NCBI GenBank assembly: GCA_050998615.1 | Contig: JBPCQA010000045.1 | Span: 8,597-72,596, forward strand | Direction: 5' to 3' | DNA: 64,000 nucleotides | From: JBPCQA01 sp050998615 | GTDB taxonomy: Bacteria > Actinomycetota > Actinomycetes > Propionibacteriales > Nocardioidaceae | Part shown: positions 16,464 to 23,474 of the stretch, piece by piece | Numbering within the stretch: position 1 is the stretch's first letter | Layout of the letters: every line of letters begins with the position of its first letter | The notes under the pieces: model-generated | The model's input: the letters and a program-made list of their open reading frames with translations, nothing else | The model's database searches: none | Told to the model about the DNA's origin: nothing | Made by a program: the position numbers and the translations under genes

Positions 16464-17030
16464 ATGACCGGTAGGATATTTGAAGGCGCCGCTGAAAGGG
16501 TAGCACGCACCATCGATAGAAGAACGCTATTCCGCCGGGCGGCTCAGGCGGCGTTTGTCGCGGTAGGTGCTGTCGCAGCCGGGGGAGGCTTCCAGTCTGG
16601 CACCGCATTCGCAACCGGGTGTATTAACTGCAGTGGTTCATGCCCTGCGTGCTCCAACTGCGAATGTTGCGACACAGAATGCCATACCTCTTTCGGATTT
16701 TGCCAGCCAAGTTTTTGCAACGGGTCCAACTGTGGCAGTGCATGTTCTTATGACAGAGGCGATGAATGGCCCGATACAGCCTGCTGGTGCACCGGATACC
16801 ACTGCTACCACTGCACCTCACCTGCGTCAAGCTACTGCGGACACTATCGGTGCTGTGACTGCTACTTGTGCGGTCCCAACAATGTCAAGTGCAGTTGCAG
16901 ATCCTTCGTCTACACGTGCCCTACCTCGCTTGCTGGCGTCGAGGTGGCGATTACAGCGGACACTGACCTAAATGCGCTGACGGCGCAACTCGCCCCGCCT
17001 GGGCCGAACCGGCCCGTCTGCTGCGGTTGA
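16464..17030 (+). CDS. Tat-exported cysteine-rich protein of unknown function (possible distant MauA-like light chain)
   Basis: 188 residues. The N-terminus has a twin-arginine signal, RRTLFRRAAQAAF (~19-31), a hydrophobic stretch and a probable cleavage after AFA (~50). The predicted mature part (~138 residues) contains 26 cysteines, many as CxxC, CC or CxC, with two Trp close together (EWPDTACWC) and a CSC pair; the C-terminal 40 residues are Cys-poor except a final CC. SD GGAGGAGGAG is strong. Length, Tat signal and position after mauE- and mauD-like genes parallel the methylamine dehydrogenase light chain (MauA, 12 Cys). However, the second cofactor Trp of MauA is not found at the expected place, and no heavy chain is present. 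No confident family; function unknown. Confidence 0.7.
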   Translation: MTGRIFEGAAERVARTIDRRTLFRRAAQAAFVAVGAVAAGGGFQSGTAFATGCINCSGSCPACSNCECCDTECHTSFGFCQPSFCNGSNCGSACSYDRGDEWPDTACWCTGYHCYHCTSPASSYCGHYRCCDCYLCGPNNVKCSCRSFVYTCPTSLAGVEVAITADTDLNALTAQLAPPGPNRPVCCG

Positions 17031-17049
17031 TCATTCTTTGGAGGTCCTC

Positions 17050-17115
17050 GTGTTCGCAAGTGTGCTGCTTGTCTTGTCGCTTTTTGTCGGAGTGTTATGC
17101 GGACACTCACCATGA
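17050..17115 (+). CDS. Putative 21-residue hydrophobic mini-protein
   Basis: A GTG at 17050 with GGAGG (17040-17044) five bases upstream encodes MFASVLLVLSLFVGVLCGHS plus one Pro before TGA: a single membrane-helix peptide. It is in the same reading frame as the next gene, separated by the TGA at 17113 and three codons. It may be a real small membrane protein, a leader for the next gene, or the original N-terminus of that gene cut off by a nonsense change. Confidence 0.4.
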   Translation: MFASVLLVLSLFVGVLCGHSP

Positions 17116-17124
17116 ACGGTAAAC

Positions 17125-17694
17125 GTGGCCACTGGCCTCGATCCCCGCGGTCGCGGGGTACGTCATGAATTGCGGTTAGCGATGGTGCACACCCTGGCCG
17201 CCGCCGCAGGGGGTGCTGCCCTTGGCGCGGCACTTGGTGGGGTGGGGTTACTATTGAGATTAGATGAAATCCGACCTTGGTTCATTGCATGTGGAGCCGC
17301 TGGGGCAACTTATCTCTCCTGGAGCCGGAGACATGGTCGCTTGGGTCGCCAAAAGCAAGTGCGAAGGCGTTGGCCCAGAGGGACGCCTAGATGGTTAGCC
17401 TTTGTCGCGTGGGGTCTCAACCTAGGGTTCGGTGTCCTCACCTCTATCCCTTACGCAAGTTGGCTGTTTGTCCTGGTCGCGGAGGCGGCTGCCGGTCCCT
17501 TTCTGGCTGCCATAGCGGGCGCGTTTCTCGGTGCGGCGAGGGAAAGTCTGCTACTCGTGGCCGCCTTTCGAAGCCGAGACCCGTCATGGCTGATGAATTT
17601 GCTCCCTCCCCGTCTGGACCGGTCTGCCAGAATTGGCGACGTCGCACTAATTATGGCGGGCGGGGCACTCCTAGCTCTCGGCGGTCTCGCTTGA
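17125..17694 (+). CDS. Multi-pass membrane protein of unknown function
   Basis: About 189 residues with four or five predicted membrane helices (AAAAGGAALGAALGGVGLLL ~29, WFIACGAAGATYLSW ~52, VAWGLNLGFGVLTSI ~92, FVLVAEAAAGPFLAA ~113, VALIMAGGALLALGGL at the end) and a basic cytoplasmic loop (RRHGRLGRQKQVRRRWPRG). I do not recognise the family. GTG 17125 has no SD; ATG 17182 is another start, and the mini-ORF just before is in frame. It lies in the MauE-MauD-Cys-rich operon and ends in TTGA overlapping the lipoprotein start, so a role with those exported proteins is likely. Confidence 0.6.
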   Translation: MATGLDPRGRGVRHELRLAMVHTLAAAAGGAALGAALGGVGLLLRLDEIRPWFIACGAAGATYLSWSRRHGRLGRQKQVRRRWPRGTPRWLAFVAWGLNLGFGVLTSIPYASWLFVLVAEAAAGPFLAAIAGAFLGAARESLLLVAAFRSRDPSWLMNLLPPRLDRSARIGDVALIMAGGALLALGGLA

Positions 17695-18386
17695 TCAGCT
17701 TCGCCGATCACTGGCATTGCAGCCGTGACAACTGGCTGGCGGTCAGCATCCTCCTGTTTGGCCTCGTACTCTCAGGATGTTCCGGCTCCGTCCCGACGGC
17801 CAAAGCTACGAACAGCGCATCGCCGATTCCAAGCTCAGGTGCCCCAACTGTGCCGACTACTACTAGCCATCCGTCGCAGCAAGACGGAGTGTGGGCCAGA
17901 CTGGAGGAGCGTCCGCTGCACATACCGAAGATTGTCAAAAGACAGAATTGTCCTGTTTCTCGGCAGTGGGCGACCCACCATGATGTTCGAGCCAAAACTC
18001 TTTCTGGCGAGCTATGGGGCCCCGGCCCAGCGTTTCCAGGCGTCTACACAAATGTCGCGGCGTTGCATCGTCACGGCGTCATTCAAATGCTTCGGAATAA
18101 TCGAGTCTGGCCCTACTTCAACGGGTGGCTTGGAGCAAAAGTCCTCTGGGCGACGACCCGAACGTACCGCGGACCGGTGCTAGTCCGCGGGCACCAAGTC
18201 GGCGGCTCCCACGGGATGGGGTTCTGGGGTGGCATCAACGATGAGAGCGGCAGCCATCTACGTTTTGCGGGTGGAACGGCGTCCAATTTTTTCGTGCCAT
18301 CAGTTGGTTGCTACGCCTGGCAAATGGACGGCCTGGGATTCAGTCGACTGATCGTCTTCCAGGTGGTCGAAACCACGAATGGTTAG
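17691..18386 (+). CDS. Secreted lipoprotein of unknown function
   Basis: 231 residues from a TTG that overlaps the previous stop (TTGA). Signal peptide SILLFGLVLSGCSG has a lipobox (LSGC, Cys at ~30), followed by a Ser/Thr/Pro-rich linker and a C-terminal globular domain from ~75. That domain ends GCYAWQMDGLGFSRLIVFQV, a pattern shared with bacterial lipoproteins ending GCW/GCY plus a beta-rich tail; no enzyme motif is seen. The frame is open far upstream, but the translation there is a shadow of the membrane-protein gene. Last gene of the presumed operon; a palindrome follows 9 bases after the stop. Confidence 0.6.
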   Translation: MISFADHWHCSRDNWLAVSILLFGLVLSGCSGSVPTAKATNSASPIPSSGAPTVPTTTSHPSQQDGVWARLEERPLHIPKIVKRQNCPVSRQWATHHDVRAKTLSGELWGPGPAFPGVYTNVAALHRHGVIQMLRNNRVWPYFNGWLGAKVLWATTRTYRGPVLVRGHQVGGSHGMGFWGGINDESGSHLRFAGGTASNFFVPSVGCYAWQMDGLGFSRLIVFQVVETTNG

Positions 18387-18394
18387 CGGACGCC

Positions 18395-18422
18395 GACGGT
18401 AGGCTCGATCGAGCCTACCGTC
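18395..18422. terminator. Perfect 28-base palindrome after the lipoprotein gene
   Basis: Positions 18395-18408 are the exact reverse complement of 18409-18422 (arms begin GACGGTAGGCTCGA). No T-run follows, but strong hairpins without one are used as terminators in actinobacteria. A dimeric regulator site is the alternative. Confidence 0.5.
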
Positions 18423-18563
18423 CGCTTGTATCGACAGCAGGCGGACGCCGACCGCCACCACTCTTACGATCACAGCTCCAAAGTCCAGCCGCGACGCCGG
18501 TCGCGCCGCCAGAATTAGCTGAGCAGTCACGAATGTCAACGCCAGCTACTGAAAGGGTGACTC

Positions 18564-18959
18564 ATGAGGAGAACCCTCGGTCTCATTGCGGTTGGTGTTG
18601 TGGTCGGAGTGGCCGGGATCATGGGTGCCCTCGCCTTGCAGCAGCGGCATGAACCAAGCACGCCACCAGGACCGGCGCTCGGAGAGGCAGCGGAAGCGTT
18701 GCCGTCCGATACGGCTACCGACTGGGTGACGTATGCCGATCATCTGGTTACGGTCCACGTCACCGGTGTCGCGGACGATGGCCCATCTCAGCAAGAGTTG
18801 GCGGCCGGAGAGGGGTTGATAGGCCGCACGGTCACCATGCAAGTCGATGAAAAGCTCTGGTCACGCACAGGCAGTCCTGAGTTGCCCGAGACACTGACCT
18901 GGAACGAATCAGGGTGGTCGTTTAAGAACGGAGACGTAGAACATCGTCAAGAGTTTTGA
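18564..18959 (+). CDS. Signal-anchored secreted protein, N-terminal part of a frameshifted gene
   Basis: 131 residues up to an in-frame TGA at 18957. An N-terminal hydrophobic segment (LGLIAVGVVVGVAGIMGAL) is a signal peptide or anchor, followed by a beta-rich domain with DWVTYADHLVTVHVTGVA and GEGLIGRTVTMQVDEKLWS, a pattern I associate with uncharacterised actinobacterial exported proteins. The family continues in another frame directly after the stop: the TTTT at 18954-18957 seems to hold one T too many, and the +1 frame continues DLSGSVRLESGHEYVTAVAR. Function unknown. It starts about 140 bases after the palindrome and may have its own promoter. Confidence 0.55.
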   Translation: MRRTLGLIAVGVVVGVAGIMGALALQQRHEPSTPPGPALGEAAEALPSDTATDWVTYADHLVTVHVTGVADDGPSQQELAAGEGLIGRTVTMQVDEKLWSRTGSPELPETLTWNESGWSFKNGDVEHRQEF

Positions 18960-19269
18960 TCTATCTGGTTCTGTTCGACTCGAGTCCGGGCACGAGTACG
19001 TTACCGCCGTGGCACGCTTTGCCGACACTGAGACGACCGGAGATGGCGGCTGGGACGCCATTTCGTCTTCGAGTGTCTTTCCCTACGATGGCGGCATCAT
19101 CGGGCATGGCCAGGAGATCCTGGGCACCCCCATGCCGTCGAAGGTCAGGGATGCAGTACGGGGCCAAGGCGCGGGGGCGCTGGCCGACTTATTGAACCGG
19201 ACGTCGCCGGATCCGGCCGCGGCGAAGTACATGCACGAGCCACCCGTGGAGAGGTTCCATTCAGCGTCT
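18960..19269 (+). pseudogene. Displaced C-terminal part of the secreted protein gene
   Basis: Reading in the +1 frame relative to the preceding CDS gives DLSGSVRLESGHEYVTAVAR, then VFPYDGGIIGHGQEILGT and LADLLNRTSPDPAAAKYM. This is a natural continuation of the exported protein. No stop of its own is found near the expected end; the frame runs into unrelated sequence to 19596, suggesting that a later rearrangement removed the end of the gene. Confidence 0.55.
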
Positions 19270-19372
19270 CTAGCGCAGTCCCAGCCCTCCCGGCTAAGTG
19301 AGGTCATCTGGGTGAGATTCTTCGGCTTGAAAAGGCTGCTTCCGTACACGTCGGCGCTGGTGAGCGTGATGA

Positions 19373-20140
19373 GAGCGGAAGGAGCTGCCGTTCACGCCAC
19401 TACACCCCGATTGCAACTACATCGACATCGTGGAACAGCACCTTCAGCTGCTGGCGCTCGGGCGGCCGATCCTCAAGCCCGTCTACGACCATTCGTCGGG
19501 CCTCTTCACGCGCCCGGAGTACGTCGAGCCGAAGGAGTTCGTCGTGGTGGAGGGTCTCCACCCGTTGGCTACCAAGCTCACCAGAGCATGTTTTGACGTG
19601 ACCGTGTTCCTTGACCCACCGGAAGAGATCCGGCACCAGTGGAAGGTCAAACGAGACGTCACCGAGCGCGGATACACGAAGGAGCAGGTGCTAGTGGACC
19701 TGGAAAGGCGAGAACCCGAGTCCGCCGAGTTCATCCGCCCACAGCGTCGATTCGCCGACATCGTGGTGCGCTTCGCACCCATCCCGGGCCGCGCGGACCC
19801 ACCGGGCACACCACTGTCCGCCGAGCTTTGCTTGCGGCCGACGATCCAACACTCTGCGTTGAGCGACGTGCTGACCGACGACCCTCGCACTGCCACGCAC
19901 CTGAAGATCATCCGCGACGAGGACGGCACGCCGACCGACTGCCTGCACGTGCACGGGCACGCGTCCTCGGAAGAGGCGCGACAGCTCGAGAAGGCGATCT
20001 GGGAGGAGCTCGGCGCAGCGGGTGGACCACCGGAGCACATCGGGGACATCAACGGGGGCGAGCGCAGTGAGCCGCTCGCCCTCACCCAGCTGATCCCGCT
20101 CTACCATCTCCTCCAGCCCAAGGACCGCAGCGGGAGATAA
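19373..20140 (+). pseudogene. 5'-truncated phosphoribulokinase fragment
   Basis: The open frame after TGA TGA at 19367-19372 reads ERKELPFTPLHPDCNYIDI, then PILKPVYDHSSGLFTRPEYV, VEGLHPLA, FLDPPEEIRHQWKVKRD and FIRPQRRFADIVVRF. This is the C-terminal three quarters of a class II-type phosphoribulokinase (Calvin cycle, ribulose 5-phosphate + ATP). The N-terminal ~60 residues with the P-loop GxxGxGKTT are absent, so the product cannot be an active kinase. The first start codon in frame is GTG 19430, with no SD. No Rubisco gene is nearby. Its 3' end overlaps tail-to-tail with the following minus-strand gene. Confidence 0.75.
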
Positions 20141-20999
20141 CCCACCGTTCTGAGTGGACGGAGGCGGTCGATAGGGCGGGTAGCACAGTCGATTCGAAGA
20201 TCGTCGACAGCGGGTCGATCAGCGCGAAGTGGTCTACGCCTGGCAGCTCGACGTACCGTAAGCCGGGCTTGTCAGCGTGATCGGCCGCTACTGCCCTGTT
20301 CATCTCGACGGCAACCTGCGCATCGTTGGTGCCTTGGATGATTGTCACCGGTACGTCGCCGGTGAGCAGAGCCAGCGCGTCGGCCTCGGCGTAAGCGTCC
20401 AGCAGCTGGTCGGGGCCGCCGCCCATCAGATCGATCACTGCACCGTTGCCCATCCGAGCCGATGCGGCGTACCGCAGATCCGACACCGGCGCCAGCGCGA
20501 CGATCGAGGCTATCCGGCGGGGTCCGGCGCGCAAGCCCGCCCAGAGCGCCAGGTGTCCGCCCGCCGAGTGACCGCTCATGACGTACGGCGTGGCGGCGTG
20601 GACCCAGCCCGGCACAGTCGAGTCGAGGAGGCTCGGCAACGCAGCAAGTGCCGCCTCCACGTCGTACGCCGTCGTCGGCCAGCCGCCCCCTTCGCCCACC
20701 CGGCGATACTCGGGGGTGGCCACCACGTAGCCCCGCGCCGTCAGTGCATTAGCGAGCGGGCGGAGATGCGTGCGGTCGTACCCCGCACGCCAAAAGCCGC
20801 CGTGCAGCAATACGATCAGCTGCAACGGCGAGCCCGGCCGGCCCAGCGACGCTGGCAAGAACACGTCGATCAGTGCATCGGCGTGGTCGGCGTACCGGAG
20901 GATGACGTCGGGCCCCTCGGCCGCCCTGGTCACAATTTCATCCGGGTTTGCGGGCTCAGCTCTGTCCGCAGACTGGCTGAAGTCTGAAGGGGTGGTCAC
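20082..20999 (-). CDS. Alpha/beta hydrolase (BD-FAE / kynurenine-formamidase-like)
   Basis: 305 residues. Cytoplasmic esterase-type hydrolase: oxyanion region LLHGGFWRAGY (~66), nucleophile elbow GHSAGGHLALW (~144, catalytic Ser), Asp near IIQGTNDAQV (~228) and His in GVDHFALI (~258). The last ~26 residues after FESTVLPALSTAS look foreign (SVHSERWVISRCGPW) and overlap the 3' end of the phosphoribulokinase fragment. So the native stop may have been lost when the island was inserted or deleted here. Substrate unknown. Confidence 0.82.
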   Translation of the reverse strand: MTTPSDFSQSADRAEPANPDEIVTRAAEGPDVILRYADHADALIDVFLPASLGRPGSPLQLIVLLHGGFWRAGYDRTHLRPLANALTARGYVVATPEYRRVGEGGGWPTTAYDVEAALAALPSLLDSTVPGWVHAATPYVMSGHSAGGHLALWAGLRAGPRRIASIVALAPVSDLRYAASARMGNGAVIDLMGGGPDQLLDAYAEADALALLTGDVPVTIIQGTNDAQVAVEMNRAVAADHADKPGLRYVELPGVDHFALIDPLSTIFESTVLPALSTASVHSERWVISRCGPWAGGDGRAGSAG

Positions 21000-21117
21000 T
21001 CCCCGACGTTATCCGCCTTTCCGGGTTCGTCTGGCGTACGGCGGGTCGTTGGCTAGCCGGTCATTGGCTGGGGGCGGTCGCAGACGGAGCTACCAGCCGG
21101 AGCACTAGAGTCGCGGT

Positions 21118-21273
21118 ATGACGAAGTGGGAGTACATCACGGTGCCGCTGCTCGTGCACGCCACCAAGCAGATCCTCGACAACATGGGTGAGGATGGCTG
21201 GGAGTTGGTCCAGATTGTGCCGGGGCCGACCCCGGAGAACTTGGTGGCATACCTCAAGCGAGAGAAGGGCTGA
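21118..21273 (+). CDS. Small DUF4177 domain protein (Rv3678A-like)
   Basis: 51 residues, MTKWEYITVPLLVHATKQIL at the start, then the DUF4177 hallmark GEDGWELVQIVPG. Such proteins are small, cytoplasmic, of unknown function. The gene ends two bases before ridA and is its regular upstream neighbour in actinobacteria (Rv3678A-Rv3678c in M. tuberculosis). Confidence 0.8.
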   Translation: MTKWEYITVPLLVHATKQILDNMGEDGWELVQIVPGPTPENLVAYLKREKG

Positions 21274-21275
21274 CC

Positions 21276-21737
21276 ATGTCGACACCAGAAGATCGGTTGG
21301 TTGAGCTGGGGTTGGCGGTGCCAGAGGTCGCCAAGCCGGTCGCGGCATACGTGCCCGCGGTGCGCAGCGGCAAGCACGTCTATACCTCCGGACAACTGCC
21401 CATGCGTGACGGTCAGTTGATGATGACCGGCAAGGTCGGCGGACAGGTCAGTGCGGAGCAGGCGACCGAGTGTGCTCAGCAGTGCGCGCTCAACGCGTTC
21501 GCCGCGATCAAATCGGTGCTCGGCGACCTGTCTTCGGTGGTGCGGGTCGTCAAAGTCGTGGCGTTCGTCGCCAGCACGCCGGACTTCACCGGGCAGCCGG
21601 GGGTGGCCAACGGCGCCAGCGAGCTGATCGGCAAGGTGTTCGGAGATGCGGGGCAGCATGCTCGCTCCGCCGTGGCAACGCCGGTGCTGCCGCTGGACGC
21701 GCCGGTCGAAGTCGAGATGGTTGTCGAGGTGGCCTAA
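21276..21737 (+). CDS. RidA family protein
   Basis: 153 residues. RidA/YER057c/UK114 fold; canonical members hydrolyse reactive enamine/imine intermediates to spare PLP enzymes. Visible family parts are VRSGKHVYTSGQLPMRDG (~30), the long helix with CAQQCALNAFAAIKSVLGDL (~65), VRVVKVVAFVAS and the terminal strand LPLDAPVEVEMVVEV. The usual catalytic Arg of the RidA subgroup (in a xARxxV context near the end) is represented only by ARSAVATPVLP, so assignment to the active RidA group is uncertain. Mycobacterial counterpart Rv3678c. It follows the DUF4177 gene by two bases and precedes the NUDIX gene by three: one operon. Confidence 0.88.
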   Translation: MSTPEDRLVELGLAVPEVAKPVAAYVPAVRSGKHVYTSGQLPMRDGQLMMTGKVGGQVSAEQATECAQQCALNAFAAIKSVLGDLSSVVRVVKVVAFVASTPDFTGQPGVANGASELIGKVFGDAGQHARSAVATPVLPLDAPVEVEMVVEVA

Positions 21738-21740
21738 CGG

Positions 21741-22640
21741 ATGCCAGCCGTCCGCCGGCTGCTCGACTCTGCAGGCAACCGGGACGCCACCGAGCATGCC
21801 ACCGTGGACCCCACTCGCAGGTTGCCGCCGGCGTTGGTCGAGCATGCGAGGGCATTCCTGGCCAGCGGCGACGCTCCGGTGACACCCAAAGGCGCGGCGA
21901 CCGTCGTACTGCTTCGTCAAACCGACGCCAAGCCCGAGGTCTACCTGTTACGTCGCCATCTCGCGATGGCGTTCGCAGCCGGCATGTACGCCTTCCCCGG
22001 CGGCACCGTTGATCCGCGCGACTCCGACGCGACGGTGGCTTGGGCTGGCCCGACTCCCGCACAGTGGGCAGTACGGCTCAGCTGCCCCGAGCCACCGGCG
22101 CGGGCGTTGGTGTGTGCAGCGGTGCGTGAGACGTTCGAAGAATCCGGGGTCTTGCTGGCGGGCTCGACCGCGAAATCCATCGTCGGTGACACGACAGGGG
22201 CCGACTGGGAGCGAGATCGGGCCGCATTGGTCGATCACAGCCTCGCGTTCACCGACTTCCTCAAGCGCCGCGGGTTGGTGCTCCGCACCGACTTGCTGGG
22301 CGCGTGGGCCCACTGGATCACCCCGGAGTTCGAGCCGCGTCGCTACGACACCCGGTTCTTCGTGGCCGCGATGCCACCGGGCCAGCTCACCCGCGACGTG
22401 TCGGGTGAAGCCGACCAGGTGGCGTGGATGACGCCTGCCGACGCGGCCGCCGGTGCACTCGCCGGTGAGTTGGCGATGCTGCCGCCGACGTACATCACGG
22501 TCGCTGAGATCGCGAGGTACGACACCGTCTCCGATGTGCTTGCCGTGAGCCGGCGTCGCGCGATCAAGACCGTCGTTCCCGGCGTGGAGATCTCCGGTGG
22601 TGCGGGGTTCTTGACGATCCCCGATGACGTGCTGCCGTGA
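21741..22640 (+). CDS. NUDIX hydrolase, NUDT7/NUDT19-like
   Basis: 299 residues. NUDIX fold protein hydrolysing a nucleoside diphosphate-linked compound, possibly a CoA ester. The box is split: AFPGGTVDPRD (~93), then a long insert, then AAVRETFEESGVLL (~125, the REUXEEXGU core). The insertion between the Gly pair and the RE motif is typical for NUDT7/19-type enzymes. In operon with ridA; overlaps the MBL-fold gene by four bases (GTGA). Substrate not determinable. Confidence 0.85.
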   Translation: MPAVRRLLDSAGNRDATEHATVDPTRRLPPALVEHARAFLASGDAPVTPKGAATVVLLRQTDAKPEVYLLRRHLAMAFAAGMYAFPGGTVDPRDSDATVAWAGPTPAQWAVRLSCPEPPARALVCAAVRETFEESGVLLAGSTAKSIVGDTTGADWERDRAALVDHSLAFTDFLKRRGLVLRTDLLGAWAHWITPEFEPRRYDTRFFVAAMPPGQLTRDVSGEADQVAWMTPADAAAGALAGELAMLPPTYITVAEIARYDTVSDVLAVSRRRAIKTVVPGVEISGGAGFLTIPDDVLP

Positions 22641-23437
22641 GCTGGCCAGGCGGCAGTTTCGGTGCGCGCGCCGTCTGCGTGCTTGCTGCGAACCCGTCGC
22701 CGATGACCCTGGACGGCACGAACACGTGGGTGCTGCGTGAGCCGGACGGTGAGCGGTCGGTCGTGATCGACCCCGGTCCGCTGGACGACGCTCACCTCGC
22801 TCGAGTCGCGGAGGTCGCCGCGCCGGTCGGAACCGTGCTGCTCACGCACCGCCATCTCGACCACAGCGAGGGCGCCCGCGCGTTCGCCGATAGGGCCGGC
22901 TGCGGCGTGCGGGCGCTCGATCCGAATTTCGTGTACGGCGAGGAGGGGTTGCACGACGGCGACGTCGTCGAGTTGGACGGACTCGAGATCCGCGTCGTCG
23001 GCACTCCAGGTCACACCAGCGACTCGCTCAGCTTCCTGGTGCCCGCAGAGCGGGCGGTGTTGACCGGCGACACCGTGCTGGGTCGCGGCACCACGGTTGT
23101 CGCGCACCCCGACGGCGGGTTGGGCGCCTATCTCGAGTCGCTGCGACGACTCCGGGGCTTCGCAGCGGATCACGAGGTCGAGGTGATCTGGCCAGGTCAC
23201 GGCCCGGTGCTGGACCAGGCGCTTGCCGTGCTCGACTATTACCTCAAGCATCGCGCCGAGCGGCTCGACCAGGTGCGACAGGCGGTCGCCGCAGGAGCGG
23301 TGCAGCCGAGCGACGTCGTACGCGCCGTATATGCCGATGTGGACCAGACCCTGTGGCCAGCCGCCGAGCTCAGCGTCCGAGCCCAACTCGACTATCTCGC
23401 CGTCTCCAGCAGACCAGGCAACGCTGACACTCGCTAG
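22637..23437 (+). CDS. Metallo-beta-lactamase-fold hydrolase, LACTB2-like
   Basis: 266 residues. Zinc hydrolase fold with the LTHRHLDHSEGA motif (HxHxDH, ~75), GTPGHTSDSLSF (~120), LTGDTVLGRG (~138) and WPGHGPVL (~185). C-terminal helical domain (HRAERLDQVRQAV...) is the LACTB2/winged-helix type, associated with nucleic acid or thioester hydrolysis; the true substrate is unknown. Mycobacterial counterpart Rv3677c. Convergent with crp, 37 bases apart. Confidence 0.87.
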   Translation: MSWPGGSFGARAVCVLAANPSPMTLDGTNTWVLREPDGERSVVIDPGPLDDAHLARVAEVAAPVGTVLLTHRHLDHSEGARAFADRAGCGVRALDPNFVYGEEGLHDGDVVELDGLEIRVVGTPGHTSDSLSFLVPAERAVLTGDTVLGRGTTVVAHPDGGLGAYLESLRRLRGFAADHEVEVIWPGHGPVLDQALAVLDYYLKHRAERLDQVRQAVAAGAVQPSDVVRAVYADVDQTLWPAAELSVRAQLDYLAVSSRPGNADTR

Positions 23438-23474
23438 TCATCGGAATGGGCCGCGAAACCGGCGACGTTGGCGT

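Noticed and set aside
19009..19596. 195-codon ORF as an intact gene
   Set aside because: Only its first ~87 codons fit the exported protein; the remainder is an out-of-frame reading of the phosphoribulokinase fragment, so it is treated as pseudogene material.
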